A stretch of DNA of 64,000 nucleotides from Acidocella aminolytica 101 = DSM 11237 (GCF_900129125.1 NZ_FQVJ01000002.1:62001-126000), one strand, 5' to 3'. Shown: positions 43,446 to 53,153, counted from the first letter of the stretch. The notes: generated by a model not told the origin, from the letters alone. Translations and numbers: made by a program.

Positions 43446-44636
43446 ATGCGCCAACAAATTACGCCTACATTGCCGATTCTGCTGGGATTTCTTATCGCGG
43501 TGGGGCCGGTTTCCACGGATATGTATCTGCCCGCCTTTCCGGCTTTGGCGCAAGATCTTCATAATCAGGCCGCGCCCCAATATTCCCTCGCGTCTTACTT
43601 CCTGGGGCTGGCGATTGGCCAAATGACACAAGGCGCTTTATCCGACGCGCTCGGCCGCCGTACACCGCTATTGGCGGGGCTGGTGCTCTATATTTTCGCT
43701 TCTTTGGGATGTGTTGCGAGCTGGAGTACGTCATCCCTCGTTGTGTTCCGGTTCCTGGCCGCGTTAGGGGCGTCTGCCGGCGTGGTGATCCCCCGGGCGG
43801 TGGTACGGGATTTAGCTGATGGCCCGGCAGCGGCCAAATTAATGTCCAAATTGATGCTGGCGATGGGGGTGGCGCCAATTTGCGCGCCGATGCTTGGCGC
43901 TGTTTGCGTGATGTTCGCCAGCTGGCGTTTCATATTCGGGCTTTGCACATTGTATGGTGTTGTCGCGCTGGGATTTGCGTGGGTGTATTTACCCGATACG
44001 CTGCCGTCCGAGAAACGCTCTAGGGTTGGCGCCGTTAGGGTTCTGGCCCGGTATGTCGATATTTTTCGTGAGCCAGCGTTTCTGTCCCATGCGGTTATCA
44101 ATGCCTGCGTAGCCGCCTGTCTCTTCGCTTATCTCAGCGGTTCGCCACAGATTTTTGAGGGCTCCTTTGGATGGTCGAGCACGCAATATGCTATATTTTT
44201 TGGATTGAATTCAATGGCTTACATTGGTTACAGCCAACTCAACCCCATTTTGGTGAGTCGCTTTGGCATCGCGCCGGTGATTACCGCGATGGTGGTCTGG
44301 CAGATGCTTTGCGCTGTTCTGCTGGTTGCGCTGGCGGTGTTTCCCAAAGGCGGTTTGCCCTTGGCGGGGGGCTTGCTACTTTGTGAGGCGGCGTTTGGCT
44401 TGTTGCTTCCTTGCTGCATGGTCGGGGCACTTTCCCGCCACCAGGCCCATGCCGGTTCAGCCGCGGCGCTGCTCGGGACGCTGCAATATGGCGGCGGTGC
44501 CATTGCTGGGCTTGGGGTTGGTGTTCTGGCCGATGGCACAGCACGCCCCATGGCGCTTGTAATGCTGGTCTGCGCTGCAATCGCCTTGGTTGCCGCGAAA
44601 TATCGCCCACGGCTAGAATTCAGGGTATCGGAGTGA
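43446..44636 (+). CDS. Bcr/CflA-family multidrug efflux transporter
   Basis: 396 residues with 12 predicted helices. LPILLGFLIAVGPVSTDMYL and GQMTQGALSDALGRRTPLL are the DHA1 Bcr/CflA signatures, with RFLAALGASAGVVIPRAVVRD (motif C-like). Proton-driven export of drugs or small peptides. The ATG has only a weak ribosome site. It leads with a seven-base gap into the PuuD-like gene. Confidence 0.9.
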   Translation: MRQQITPTLPILLGFLIAVGPVSTDMYLPAFPALAQDLHNQAAPQYSLASYFLGLAIGQMTQGALSDALGRRTPLLAGLVLYIFASLGCVASWSTSSLVVFRFLAALGASAGVVIPRAVVRDLADGPAAAKLMSKLMLAMGVAPICAPMLGAVCVMFASWRFIFGLCTLYGVVALGFAWVYLPDTLPSEKRSRVGAVRVLARYVDIFREPAFLSHAVINACVAACLFAYLSGSPQIFEGSFGWSSTQYAIFFGLNSMAYIGYSQLNPILVSRFGIAPVITAMVVWQMLCAVLLVALAVFPKGGLPLAGGLLLCEAAFGLLLPCCMVGALSRHQAHAGSAAALLGTLQYGGGAIAGLGVGVLADGTARPMALVMLVCAAIALVAAKYRPRLEFRVSE

Positions 44637-44643
44637 ACAAGCA

Positions 44644-45390
44644 ATGCAAAATCCCATATTGGTCGGAATTCCGGCCTGTACGAAACTGATTTCAGGCTAC
44701 ATCCAGCACGCAACCCCTGCGCGTTATAGCCAGGCTCTAATCCAAGGCGCCAATGCCGTACCGGTCCTGATTCCGCCGGAAGGCGAGCGGATGCTGCCTT
44801 TGCTGGAGCGTGTGGACGGAATCCTGTTCAACGGGTCTCCCTCCAATATCATGCCGACACTCTACGGCGCTGATTATGACGCAACGCCGGACGAACACGA
44901 TATGGACCGGGACGCCACGACCATCCCCATGATACGCGCAGCCCTGGAGCGCGGCATCCCCATGCTCGGCATTTGCCGTGGGATGCAGGAACTCAATATT
45001 GCCCTTGGTGGTACATTGTTCCAGGAGGTCCATAAACTCCCCGACCGGATGGACCACCGTTCCGGGGAGGGAGACAATGAATTCCGTTTCAGGCTGCAGC
45101 ATGAGGTTCAGCTTTCTGGGGAACTTGCGCGCATTTCAGGAGCATCTAGCATTCAGGTAAATTCCCTACACGGTCAGGCGATCGACCAACTGGCTCCGGG
45201 CTTGGTGGTGGAGGCTGTTGCGCCGGATGGCACCATTGAGGCTGTACGGGTTGAGGCGGCGAGAAGCTTTGCCATCGCGGTGCAGTGGCATCCCGAATGG
45301 GAGGCAATCCATTTCCCTGACCGGTTGCGCTTGTTCCAGGCGTTCGGTGAGGCTTGTGCGGCGGCGCACGTTGCCAGAATGGCGGCTTAA
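44644..45390 (+). CDS. Gamma-glutamyl-gamma-aminobutyrate hydrolase-like amidase
   Basis: 248 residues. Class I glutamine-amidotransferase fold: nucleophile Cys in LGICRGMQELNIALGG, His/Glu in AVQWHPEWEA; the PSNIMP and DHRSGEG segments are typical of the PuuD group. PuuD hydrolyses gamma-Glu-GABA in putrescine catabolism. It pairs functionally with the distant GS-like gene at 24240 only by inference. Other members have different gamma-glutamyl amides as substrates. Confidence 0.88.
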   Translation: MQNPILVGIPACTKLISGYIQHATPARYSQALIQGANAVPVLIPPEGERMLPLLERVDGILFNGSPSNIMPTLYGADYDATPDEHDMDRDATTIPMIRAALERGIPMLGICRGMQELNIALGGTLFQEVHKLPDRMDHRSGEGDNEFRFRLQHEVQLSGELARISGASSIQVNSLHGQAIDQLAPGLVVEAVAPDGTIEAVRVEAARSFAIAVQWHPEWEAIHFPDRLRLFQAFGEACAAAHVARMAA

Positions 45391-45509
45391 GGCAAGGGAG
45401 CGCAGGCCCTCTTTCGTTATTTATTGCAACAAGAGCCGCTTAGGGTGCTGTCGCCGGTCGATATGTCACCTTAAACGGCTTATATCCTCGCCGGTAGAAG
45501 GAGGGTTAA

Positions 45510-45920
45510 ATGGACATCCAGACCATTGATAATCAATATAATCAGCTTCAGTCCCAGGCACAGCAGACCATAACGGAATTGCAAACCCTGGCCCGTAAGC
45601 TGCAAGCCGCGAGCCAAGCTGGGGATCAGAATGCCAGGGAGTGGTTCCTGGATTTGAAGAGCATCGCCTTGGCGATCCAGGCGGAACAAAATCAGGTGGC
45701 GAACCTGCTGCAGGCATTGCATGGCTTCGTCGCAAATCAGGCCCAGCCGTCCCCATGGGGGAACGCGCCAGGCTACGCGCCGCAGCCAGCTTATCCGGCG
45801 TATCCGCAGCAGCAGAGCGGTGGCATTCTGGGCAATTTCCTCAATTCCGGCTTTGGCCGCGCGTTGGAAATGGGCGCGGGGTTCGGTATCGGTGAGGAAG
45901 TCATCGACCGGCTGTTTTAA
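45510..45920 (+). CDS. DUF2076-type protein
   Basis: 136 residues; GGAGGG ribosome site. Helical Gln-rich N-terminal half (YNQLQSQAQQTITELQTLARKL), a flexible PAYPAYPQ linker and a glycine-rich hydrophobic C-terminus (GILGNFLNSGFGRALEMGAGFG). The layout agrees with DUF2076 periplasmic ligand-binding sensor-like proteins, but no signal peptide is seen. Function unknown. Confidence 0.7.
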   Translation: MDIQTIDNQYNQLQSQAQQTITELQTLARKLQAASQAGDQNAREWFLDLKSIALAIQAEQNQVANLLQALHGFVANQAQPSPWGNAPGYAPQPAYPAYPQQQSGGILGNFLNSGFGRALEMGAGFGIGEEVIDRLF

Positions 45921-45942
45921 GTTCACCCAACAGATTATTTGG

Positions 45943-45969
45943 CGGTGCGGGACACATTTTCCCGCACCG
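45943..45969. terminator. Bidirectional terminator between DUF2076 and symporter genes
   Basis: CGGTGCGGGA, 7-base loop, TCCCGCACCG: a perfect 10-bp stem centred between convergent stops at 45920 and 45977. The loop holds a run of T. No long T tract follows on either strand. Confidence 0.6.
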
Positions 45970-45976
45970 GTTGAAA

Positions 45977-47494
45977 TCAGGCGTAGTCAGCGGCTTCGGT
46001 TTCGTCTTTATGGCGGTCATTGGCCATTGCATTCAGCGGGATGCTGAGCAGGAAGGCCACGACAGCATTCAACACCACGGTTGCCAGTGCGATATAGCTG
46101 GGCACGGTGTAGCCAAAGACATGAAAAGCCCAGACCGCGCCAAAAATGTTGTGGACCACCAACCAGGTGGCGGACACAACTCCAACTAGCCAGCCGATGA
46201 GTAGCGCCCAGCCATTGAAGAAGCGGGTAAAGACCGAAAAGGCGATGGCTGGAAAGGTCTGAATCACCCACATGCCACCAAGAAGCTGCAGCTGAACCGC
46301 GAACTTTGTCGGGATGGCGACAATAAAGACCAGCGCCCCCATTACCATGACCATCGCAAACAGCTTGGCCACCAGAGTTTCTGCGCTGCCTTTAGAGCCG
46401 CTGACGAAAGGCTCATAAATATCGCGCGTAAAAATATTGGCGGAAGCAATCGCCATGATCGCTGCGGGCACCAGAGCGCCGATTGCAATGGCGGCAAATC
46501 CGATCCCCACAAACCAGTCCGGAAACTCGTGCAGGAACAAGGCCGGTACGGCGAAACTGGATTTATATTGCGCAAATCCAGCCGCAAACTGCGGGAGTTT
46601 ATCAACCCCGGTGGCCACTGCCATAAAGCCAAGTAGCGCCAGAAGGCTGAGAAGCACCGTATAGGCAGGCAATAAGGCGGCATTACGCCGTAGCACTTTT
46701 GGGCCAGCGGAAGACAATATACCGGTCGTGGTATGCGGGTACAGGAACAGCGCCATGGCTGAACCAAGTGCCAGAGTGGCATAGCCGGAATAAGCCCCGA
46801 AGCTGCCTGAAGGTGGTACGGCCAGCAGTAACTTGCTGGATGGAATTTTTGCGAAGATATGCCCAAATCCCCCCAGTTCCACAGGGATGACGATAATGGC
46901 CACCAGAACCGTGAGGTAAATCAGCAGATCCTTGACGATGGAAATCATCGCTGGCGCACGCAGGCCGGATGTCCAGGTAAAGGCGGCCAGAACCGCAAAT
47001 GCCGCAATCAGCGGCAGATGTCCAGGGATGCCCAGAGCGCCAATGATAACCTGCATGCCAATAAGCTGCAGTGCGATGTAAGGCATGGTCGCGGCGATGC
47101 CGGTCACGCCAACAGCCAGTGCCAGCCAGCGGTTACCATAGCGTCCCCGCACAAATTCCGGCCCAGTGATGTAGCCGTATTTATGGGCGACTTTCCACAG
47201 CTTCGGAAACACCAGATAAAGGATAGGGTAGCAAACAACCGTGTAGGGTACTGCGAAAAAGCCAATAGCACCGGCACCGAACATCAGCGCTGGAATCGCG
47301 ATAAAAGTATAAGCGGTATAAGCGTCACCGCCAATAAGAAACCAGGAGATCAGAGTTCCAAAGCGGCGCCCGCCGAGACCCCATTCCTCAATATGTGCCA
47401 GATCTCCGCCCTTCCAGCGGCCCGCCATGAATCCCATGACGATGACAGCGGCAATAAGAACGAGAAAAACGATGATAGCAACAAGATGTTTCAT
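45977..47494 (-). CDS. Sodium/solute symporter (SSS family)
   Basis: 505 residues, 13 predicted helices. SSS features: RWKGGDLAHIEEWGLGGRR, SWFLIGGDAYTAYTFIAIPA, and GFAAIAIGALVPAAIMAIASAN. Such carriers with a DUF3311 partner take up monocarboxylates or amino acids with Na+. The ATG overlaps the DUF3311 stop (ATGA). The exact solute is not given by the sequence. Confidence 0.9.
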   Translation of the reverse strand: MKHLVAIIVFLVLIAAVIVMGFMAGRWKGGDLAHIEEWGLGGRRFGTLISWFLIGGDAYTAYTFIAIPALMFGAGAIGFFAVPYTVVCYPILYLVFPKLWKVAHKYGYITGPEFVRGRYGNRWLALAVGVTGIAATMPYIALQLIGMQVIIGALGIPGHLPLIAAFAVLAAFTWTSGLRAPAMISIVKDLLIYLTVLVAIIVIPVELGGFGHIFAKIPSSKLLLAVPPSGSFGAYSGYATLALGSAMALFLYPHTTTGILSSAGPKVLRRNAALLPAYTVLLSLLALLGFMAVATGVDKLPQFAAGFAQYKSSFAVPALFLHEFPDWFVGIGFAAIAIGALVPAAIMAIASANIFTRDIYEPFVSGSKGSAETLVAKLFAMVMVMGALVFIVAIPTKFAVQLQLLGGMWVIQTFPAIAFSVFTRFFNGWALLIGWLVGVVSATWLVVHNIFGAVWAFHVFGYTVPSYIALATVVLNAVVAFLLSIPLNAMANDRHKDETEAADYA

Positions 47495-47676
47495 TTTCTT
47501 GCCGCCTTTTTGTCTTCAACTTTGTAAACAATCCAGATGAGAACCGAGGCGATCAGCACGACCAGGATCTGATACCAGTAGAAGAATGGAAAGCCGAAAA
47601 AAGTTGGGTTGATCCGGTTAAACGCGGGAACCCAAAGCGAAATAGCGAATACGATCAGGAATAAAATTCTGATCAT
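47491..47676 (-). CDS. DUF3311 small membrane protein
   Basis: 61 residues with two membrane helices (about 3-20 and 27-50), ending KVEDKKAARK. ATG 47676 has a GGAGGGA box. DUF3311 genes usually precede SSS symporters, and here the stop overlaps the symporter start. Likely a small accessory subunit. A hairpin (ATCTTGC/GCAAGAT, 47709-47734) lies upstream in the promoter region. Confidence 0.88.
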   Translation of the reverse strand: MIRILFLIVFAISLWVPAFNRINPTFFGFPFFYWYQILVVLIASVLIWIVYKVEDKKAARK

Positions 47677-47759
47677 GAAACTCCCTCCATGAAGCAGGCG
47701 GAGAGATGATCTTGCGCAAGCTGTTTTGCAAGATATTGTAACGGGATAATATGCGGAAA

Positions 47760-48446
47760 TTACCAGTCGAGCGGTGTGAACGGCTCTATGTTGGTGGCTC
47801 CTTTCGCGAACCACTGTTGAATTATCCCGGCTTTTGGCAAGCGCACCAAGAGCGAGCAAACAGTGCCAAACCCCTTATTTGGCGGAGATAGGTTAAGCTG
47901 CTCAGCCCGGCTGCCGCTGTTATCAGTCAGCAGACGTGCCCACTCGGATACAGGCGTTGCTCGGAAGCGCGGCAAGTGCCGGGCAATGCGCGGTATCTTC
48001 ATGTCGTTTGGCGCACCGGAAGTAATCATCGTCACACCAGCATCGAGTTGGGCAATATGCGGCTGACCTTGTTCTTGCCCGTATAAAAGAAAAGCGCTGG
48101 TGGCATCGGCGATAACCAGATTGAAGCTGCGATACTGGCTCGTATCCAGCCCCGCCAAAGAATTTGCGGCGGTCGCTGCCTCCTCAAGTGCCAAGGCACG
48201 CAACGGCAGGGTGCCGCGGCTGCGCTTGCCTGCTTCTGGGCCAAGCGTGCCTTCCCTGTTCAGCAAGGCAGCAAACACGCCATACCGATTCAACGCTGCC
48301 CAGGTGCCCCCAGCCAGCCTGTCCCTGCCGCCAAAAATTCCGGGCCAATATTCAGCGGGCGCGTCCCAAGCGCGGTTCAGCATTTCGTCCCGGTTTGCGG
48401 CGATGAATACACCGTCGGCGGCTATATGCAGAATGATGCTACACAT
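47760..48446 (-). CDS. NRDE family protein
   Basis: 228 residues, beginning MCSIILHIAADGVFIAANRDE with the NRDE motif and an N-terminal Cys2 that in this Ntn-hydrolase-like family (TANGO2/DUF833) could be catalytic. GGTWAALNRYGVFAALLN is also conserved. The cellular role of bacterial members is not established. Overlaps the Nudix stop by 8 bases. Confidence 0.88.
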   Translation of the reverse strand: MCSIILHIAADGVFIAANRDEMLNRAWDAPAEYWPGIFGGRDRLAGGTWAALNRYGVFAALLNREGTLGPEAGKRSRGTLPLRALALEEAATAANSLAGLDTSQYRSFNLVIADATSAFLLYGQEQGQPHIAQLDAGVTMITSGAPNDMKIPRIARHLPRFRATPVSEWARLLTDNSGSRAEQLNLSPPNKGFGTVCSLLVRLPKAGIIQQWFAKGATNIEPFTPLDW

Positions 48447-49080
48447 TTAGAGCGGCGTGTATCATGTCGAGATGGTCCGGTACCGCTAGATCGTTCGCCT
48501 GGACCGATCGGGCCTGGACGATATTCACCGCAGTAGCGTCATCTCCGGCTTTGAAGGCGATATCGTGCAGGTTGCCGTGGAGCCTGACCAGGAAGCCCAA
48601 CGTTGAAACCGTAAACAGCTCGCCTTTGCGCACTGGTGTGCCTGGCAGGTTGTTCCACGCACGGCGGATATCAAAAGGACGAAGGTGCTGCCGATGTCCA
48701 AGCTGGATCACTTTAGCCTTGGACAATAAAAGCGGATCGATCCCTGTTTCCTCTGTGGCCTCGCGCAGAGCGGCAGACTGGGAGGCTTCTACGCCCCCGT
48801 TGGCAGCATCCAAAAGGCCGCCGGGCAACGCCATTTTGCCTCGCCCCGGATTATGCAGCCGGGTAATCAGAATGGTCTGGCCCAGATCATCAAGCAAAAC
48901 GCTATCCGCCGCATGAACCAGCCACACGCCAACCTCACGCCCGTTTGGAAGGCGTAAATCGCCCAGACTATTGGCGACGTCCGTGGGTTCATCCGGAAAA
49001 TGGCCAGCCGCGCAGCGAGCTATGATTTCAGCCTGCAATTCCGGCTCGGCCAGCATATGGTCTATGAATATCTCATCCAT
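48439..49080 (-). CDS. Nudix hydrolase
   Basis: 213 residues. The Nudix box reads GGLLDAANGGVEASQSAAL-REATEETGI with the REUXEEXG core intact and a small insertion between the first Gly and Glu. The N-terminal part (about 1-60) is unassigned. Hydrolyses a nucleoside diphosphate-linked substrate; specificity unknown. Coupled to NRDE by overlap. Confidence 0.87.
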   Translation of the reverse strand: MDEIFIDHMLAEPELQAEIIARCAAGHFPDEPTDVANSLGDLRLPNGREVGVWLVHAADSVLLDDLGQTILITRLHNPGRGKMALPGGLLDAANGGVEASQSAALREATEETGIDPLLLSKAKVIQLGHRQHLRPFDIRRAWNNLPGTPVRKGELFTVSTLGFLVRLHGNLHDIAFKAGDDATAVNIVQARSVQANDLAVPDHLDMIHAALNV

Positions 49081-49110
49081 ATCCCGACCATATCTGGTGG
49101 GGCCGGTGCG

Positions 49111-49425
49111 TCAAACCGTCTGCAGTTGCTTGGTCTCGGTCTGAGCGGTTTTGGTGCGGCTCAGGCGGCGTTTCGCCCGTGGCGTGCGTGGGGCTGCATT
49201 ACGGGCCATCCCCAGAACGCCGCCGATAATCAGAGCCACTGGTATCGCCACGAAGCTGCCGCCAAAAAGCAAGGCAGGTAGCATACCGCGCCCAAGCAAG
49301 GACGAGCCAGCCAATACTCGGAAAGGGCTATCCGCGCCGGCGGGAACAACCGGCATACCGGCGAAGCCCAAACCGAGAGCCAGGGCGATGAAAGCGGCCA
49401 GAGTGGCGAGAAGAGGCAAGCGCAT
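49111..49425 (-). CDS. Small two-helix membrane protein
   Basis: 104 residues from ATG 49425 with an AGGAGG box. Two hydrophobic segments (about 3-27 and 46-72), then a basic tail (RTPRAKRRLSRTKTAQTETK). I do not recognise it. It follows purB by 65 bases on the same strand and may share its transcript. Confidence 0.65.
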   Translation of the reverse strand: MRLPLLATLAAFIALALGLGFAGMPVVPAGADSPFRVLAGSSLLGRGMLPALLFGGSFVAIPVALIIGGVLGMARNAAPRTPRAKRRLSRTKTAQTETKQLQTV

Positions 49426-49490
49426 GGCCCCTCCTAAACTCCAGTCTGCTAAATGTTGCCAGTCCTTTTTTGACAAAACAGTCCTGCGCC

Positions 49491-50822
49491 TCAGCCGAAG
49501 ACGCGGCGGAAGATGGTGTCCACATGGGCGTGATGCATCTCTGCGCTCATCGCCTTGTCGATCACGGCCTCGGAGACGCGGCCAGCCACCTCCGGATCGC
49601 CCAGCAGATTATCGCGGAAGTTCTTGGCATCCGGCTGACCAAGCTTGGTCCAGGTTGCCATCGCGTTACGCTGTATAATCTTATAAGCGTCTTCGCGCGA
49701 AATACCCGCTTTGGTGAGGGTCAGCAGGACTTCGCCGGAATGCACTACACCCCCCAGGCTTTCAACATTCGCCGCCATCTGTTCAGGATAAACAGTCAGT
49801 TTCTCCATCATCCCTGCCAAGCGGGCCAGGGCGAAGTCCAGGGTCACGGTTGCATCAGGCCCGATGCCGCGTTCCACGGAGGAGTGGGAGATATCCCGTT
49901 CATGCCAGAGCGCCACGTTTTCCATGGCCGGGATCACCGCGGCGCGCACCAGCCGGGCAAGGCCACAGAGATTCTCAGAAAGCACAGGGTTGCGCTTATG
50001 CGGCATGGCGGAGCTGCCTTTCTGCCCTGCATGGAAGAACTCTTCCGCCTCGCGGACCTCGGAGCGCTGCAGATGCCGCACTTCGGTTGCCAGACGCTCA
50101 ACCCCGGAGGCAATCACCCCTAGAGCGGCGAAAAACGCGGCGTGCCGGTCACGTGGAATCACCTGGGTGGAGACAGGCTCAGCCGCCAGCCCCAGCTTTT
50201 TCGCAACCGACTCTTCCACGCGCGGATCAACATGCGCGAACGTACCCACCGCGCCGGAGATCGCACAGGTCGCGATTTCGGCGCGCGCCACGATCAAACG
50301 CTGCTTGTTGCGGGCGAACTCCGCATAATGCCCGGCAAGCTTGAGGCCAAAGCTAGTCGGCTCGGCGTGGATACCGTGGCTACGGCCGATGGTCAGCGTG
50401 TATTTATGCTCGATAGCCCGGGCCTTCAGCGCGGCCAGCACCCGATCCAAATCCTCCAGCAGCAGGTCGGCGGCCTGGGTGAGTTGAACGGCAAAGCAGG
50501 TATCCAGCACGTCAGAGGAGGTAAGGCCTTGATGCACGAAACGGCTTTCCTCACCCACTCGCTTGGCGAGCCAAGTCAGGAAGGCAATAACGTCATGGCG
50601 CGTCTCGGCCTCGATGGCGTCAATTTCGGCGGTGTCGGCTTCGGTGAAGGCGGCCATCGCCACGTCGCCTTTCTCGCGGATCACCTTTGCTGCCTCAGCC
50701 GGAATTGCCCCATATTCCGCCATGGCTTCGCAAGCGCAGGCTTCGATCTCGAACCAGATCCGGTATTTATTTTCCTGAGTCCAGATGGTGGCGGCCTGGG
50801 GACGGGTATAGCGGGGGATCAT
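49491..50822 (-). CDS. purB: Adenylosuccinate lyase
   Basis: 443 residues. The fumarase/aspartase signature is GSSAMPHKRNPVLSENL; active-site His in TSSDVLDTCF and GRSHGIHAEP regions. Cleaves SAICAR and adenylosuccinate, two steps of purine synthesis. ATG 50822. Length and sequence are of the short bacterial (Bacillus/alphaproteobacterial) PurB type rather than the 456-residue E. coli form. Confidence 0.96.
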   Translation of the reverse strand: MIPRYTRPQAATIWTQENKYRIWFEIEACACEAMAEYGAIPAEAAKVIREKGDVAMAAFTEADTAEIDAIEAETRHDVIAFLTWLAKRVGEESRFVHQGLTSSDVLDTCFAVQLTQAADLLLEDLDRVLAALKARAIEHKYTLTIGRSHGIHAEPTSFGLKLAGHYAEFARNKQRLIVARAEIATCAISGAVGTFAHVDPRVEESVAKKLGLAAEPVSTQVIPRDRHAAFFAALGVIASGVERLATEVRHLQRSEVREAEEFFHAGQKGSSAMPHKRNPVLSENLCGLARLVRAAVIPAMENVALWHERDISHSSVERGIGPDATVTLDFALARLAGMMEKLTVYPEQMAANVESLGGVVHSGEVLLTLTKAGISREDAYKIIQRNAMATWTKLGQPDAKNFRDNLLGDPEVAGRVSEAVIDKAMSAEMHHAHVDTIFRRVFG

Positions 50823-50912
50823 CGGGTACTCCTGGCGGCAAAATTCTGTCGCTTCGCCTAATCAACTGTGGCCTCATTGACAAGCCAGAGCAGGGCGGGA
50901 CAGTTCAAACTC

Positions 50913-51512
50913 ATGGACATTCTCAGCTTTGCCATTGTTCTGGTCCAGATCCTGTTGATCGATCTGGTACTGGCTGGCGACAACGCCATTGTCATTGGGT
51001 TGGCCGTTGCCCGGCTCCAGCCGGAGCAACGGCGTAAGGCCATATTGGTCGGCGTTATTGGCGCCACCGTTATCCGGGTGGCGTTCGCCATCATCGCCCT
51101 GCAGTTGCTGGCCATTGTGGGCCTCATGCTTGCGGGCGGTATTCTCTTGCTCTGGGTGGTTTGGAAATCTGCGCGGGAACTTTATGCGCAAAGCAAGGCG
51201 GGGGAGGAAGACCAAGGTAACACCGCAGCCCCGGCCAGCCTGGGTTCAGCGATTTGGAAAATCGTCGTGGCGGACGTGTCCATGAGCCTGGATAACGTGC
51301 TGGCCGTTGCCGGAGCGGCCCGCGACCACCCTGTATTGCTGGCCATCGGGCTTATTGTCTCGGTTGGCTTGATGGGAGTTGCCGCCAGCTTGGTGGCCCG
51401 CCTTATGCAGCGTTACCCCTGGGTGGCCTGGATTGGCATTGCCATCGTGTTCTATGTGGCCCTCCATATGATTTGGGAAGGCTGGCATCAGGTTGCGCCG
51501 CACTTGTCCTGA
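50913..51512 (+). CDS. TerC/YjbE-family membrane protein
   Basis: 199 residues from ATG 50913; a longer GTG start at 50868 is unlikely. About seven helices. LIDLVLAGDNAIVIGLAV and VADVSMSLDNVLAVAGAA are the paired TerC metal-site motifs with acidic residues inside membrane helices. Members export manganese or support metal loading of secreted enzymes. Short YjbE-type form. No yybP-ykoY-type leader is visible in the 90-base upstream gap. Confidence 0.9.
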   Translation: MDILSFAIVLVQILLIDLVLAGDNAIVIGLAVARLQPEQRRKAILVGVIGATVIRVAFAIIALQLLAIVGLMLAGGILLLWVVWKSARELYAQSKAGEEDQGNTAAPASLGSAIWKIVVADVSMSLDNVLAVAGAARDHPVLLAIGLIVSVGLMGVAASLVARLMQRYPWVAWIGIAIVFYVALHMIWEGWHQVAPHLS

Positions 51513-51540
51513 AATCTGGTACTACAGGCATAAGACCCTT

Positions 51541-52494
51541 ATGACGAAAACACTCCCTGCTTTGGCCATTCATGGTGGTGCTGGCACCGTTCCGGCCCAT
51601 CAGCTCGATAATGAAAGCCGTGCCGCTTATCATGAAGGTCTGCGTACAGCACTTCGTGCAGGCTGGAAGTTGCTTCACGCCGGTGCGCCCGCCCTTGACG
51701 CAGTGATGGCTGCGGTTAAGGCGCTCGAGGATGATACTCTCTTTAATGCCGGGCGCGGTGCGGTACTGACATCCGCCGGCCGCCCTGAGATGGACGCGGC
51801 AATTATGCGTGGCAGTGACCGCGCTGCGGGGGCAGTGGCTGGTATATGCGGCCCGCGCAACCCGGTAGAGGCCGCTCGTCTGGTTATGGAGCAATCCGGC
51901 CATGTGCTGATGATGGGCAAGGGGGCTGAGGCTTTCTTGCGTGAAGTGGGAATGGAATTTCTTCCTGCCTCTTATTTTGAGACAGCACGCCGCCGTGCCG
52001 CTCTTGAGTTGGAGTTGGCGCGCCGCGCCAGTGGTGCGCCGGATATACGTACTGACGCTGACCGTCATGGCACGGTGGGGGCGGTGGCCCGTGACGTGAA
52101 TGGCGGCTTGGCGGCGGCAACTTCAACAGGCGGCTACACCGCAAAGCGGCCGGGCCGCGTAGGGGATGCGCCGGTTATCGGCGCGGGTACCTTCGCGGAT
52201 GATGCAAGCTGTGCGGTCTCCTGCACAGGTAGCGGAGAGGTTTTTATCCGCTATACGGCCTCGGCTGAACTGGCGGCACGCGTCCGGCTGGGCAGAGAAA
52301 AATTGGACGAAGCCGCATCCCGGCTGATTGCTGAGCTGGGCGCGCGGGATGGGGAAGGGGGAATGATCACGGTCGGCGCTGAAGGTGCGCCCGTCTTGGT
52401 CTTCAACTGTTCCGGCATGTATCGCGGGTATACAGATGAGGAGGGCGTGCTCTGGACCGCTATCCACCGTGAGGCATATTTACGCGGCAATTGA
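51541..52494 (+). CDS. iaaA: Isoaspartyl peptidase / L-asparaginase
   Basis: 317 residues from ATG 51541. Ntn-hydrolase of the plant-type asparaginase family; autocleavage should take place before the Thr in DRHGTVGAVARD, giving two subunits. AIHGGAGTVP, LFNAGRGAVLT and GEVFIRYTASAEL are family segments. Removes isoaspartyl residues from dipeptides. The frame begins after the terC stop. Confidence 0.94.
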   Translation: MTKTLPALAIHGGAGTVPAHQLDNESRAAYHEGLRTALRAGWKLLHAGAPALDAVMAAVKALEDDTLFNAGRGAVLTSAGRPEMDAAIMRGSDRAAGAVAGICGPRNPVEAARLVMEQSGHVLMMGKGAEAFLREVGMEFLPASYFETARRRAALELELARRASGAPDIRTDADRHGTVGAVARDVNGGLAAATSTGGYTAKRPGRVGDAPVIGAGTFADDASCAVSCTGSGEVFIRYTASAELAARVRLGREKLDEAASRLIAELGARDGEGGMITVGAEGAPVLVFNCSGMYRGYTDEEGVLWTAIHREAYLRGN

Positions 52495-52496
52495 GT

Positions 52497-53153
52497 TCAG
52501 GCCACGGGCGTGTCCGCAAAAGCCAATTCATGCCGGGCATTCCATTCTGGCGTCACATAATTCACGATCAAAGTGCGCCTTACCCCGGTAATGGGTCTTT
52601 TCTCAAAGCCATGCCAGGTATTTTGCCCCGGTACAAAGATAAGCCCGTGATTACGGCCCGCACTGGTTGGGCCAAGGTGGCGTTGCGGGGTTTCGTAAAT
52701 GTCTGTTCCCCAATTCTCGCCAGCAGGGGGATCGTTTAGATAAATCAGCATGGTAAAGAATTTGGCGCCAATATCCGTATGAGGCTCCAGCCAAAATCCT
52801 TCCGTGTCCTGGCAATACTCGATCCTTAGAAAGCTGCCGGTGAGGTTGGCTTGAGTCAGGGCCTTTAGGGCTTGAATAGTGCTTTGTTTTTGCAGCGCTT
52901 TAGCTAAAGCAGCGCAAGCTGGGAAGCTTTCCTGTGTATCCAGGTTAAAGAACAGTCTGGTGGAATTATGCGTCTCCCGCCGTCCTTTGGTGTCCGCAAT
53001 GGCGGGAACTGGCAGGGGCAGGGCTGTGATCTCATCCACCATCGCGTTGGGCAGAACATCATTCAGCAACCAATGCGGATATGGGGTGGTATCGGCGCTG
53101 GCAGCCTCAAGGCTGGCGAGTAGCGCGTTCTGTGTGGAAAGTGAATCAGGCAT
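52497..53153 (-). CDS. 2OG-Fe(II) oxygenase (second of a pair)
   Basis: 218 residues. Iron site HxD in LEPHTDIGAKFF, distal His in NTWHGFEKRPITG, and the Arg binding 2-oxoglutarate in GVRRTLIVNY. The double-stranded beta-helix core resembles prolyl-4-hydroxylase-like enzymes. The N-terminal part is unassigned. Overlaps the upstream paralogue by 8 bases. Substrate unknown; small molecule, peptide or glycan all possible. Confidence 0.85.
   Translation of the reverse strand: MPDSLSTQNALLASLEAASADTTPYPHWLLNDVLPNAMVDEITALPLPVPAIADTKGRRETHNSTRLFFNLDTQESFPACAALAKALQKQSTIQALKALTQANLTGSFLRIEYCQDTEGFWLEPHTDIGAKFFTMLIYLNDPPAGENWGTDIYETPQRHLGPTSAGRNHGLIFVPGQNTWHGFEKRPITGVRRTLIVNYVTPEWNARHELAFADTPVA

Noticed and set aside
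46859-47527. 222-residue plus-strand reading
   Set aside because: Shadow of the SSS symporter; polar and without motif.
49470-50861. Two long plus-strand readings opposite purB
   Set aside because: Both are antisense shadows of adenylosuccinate lyase.
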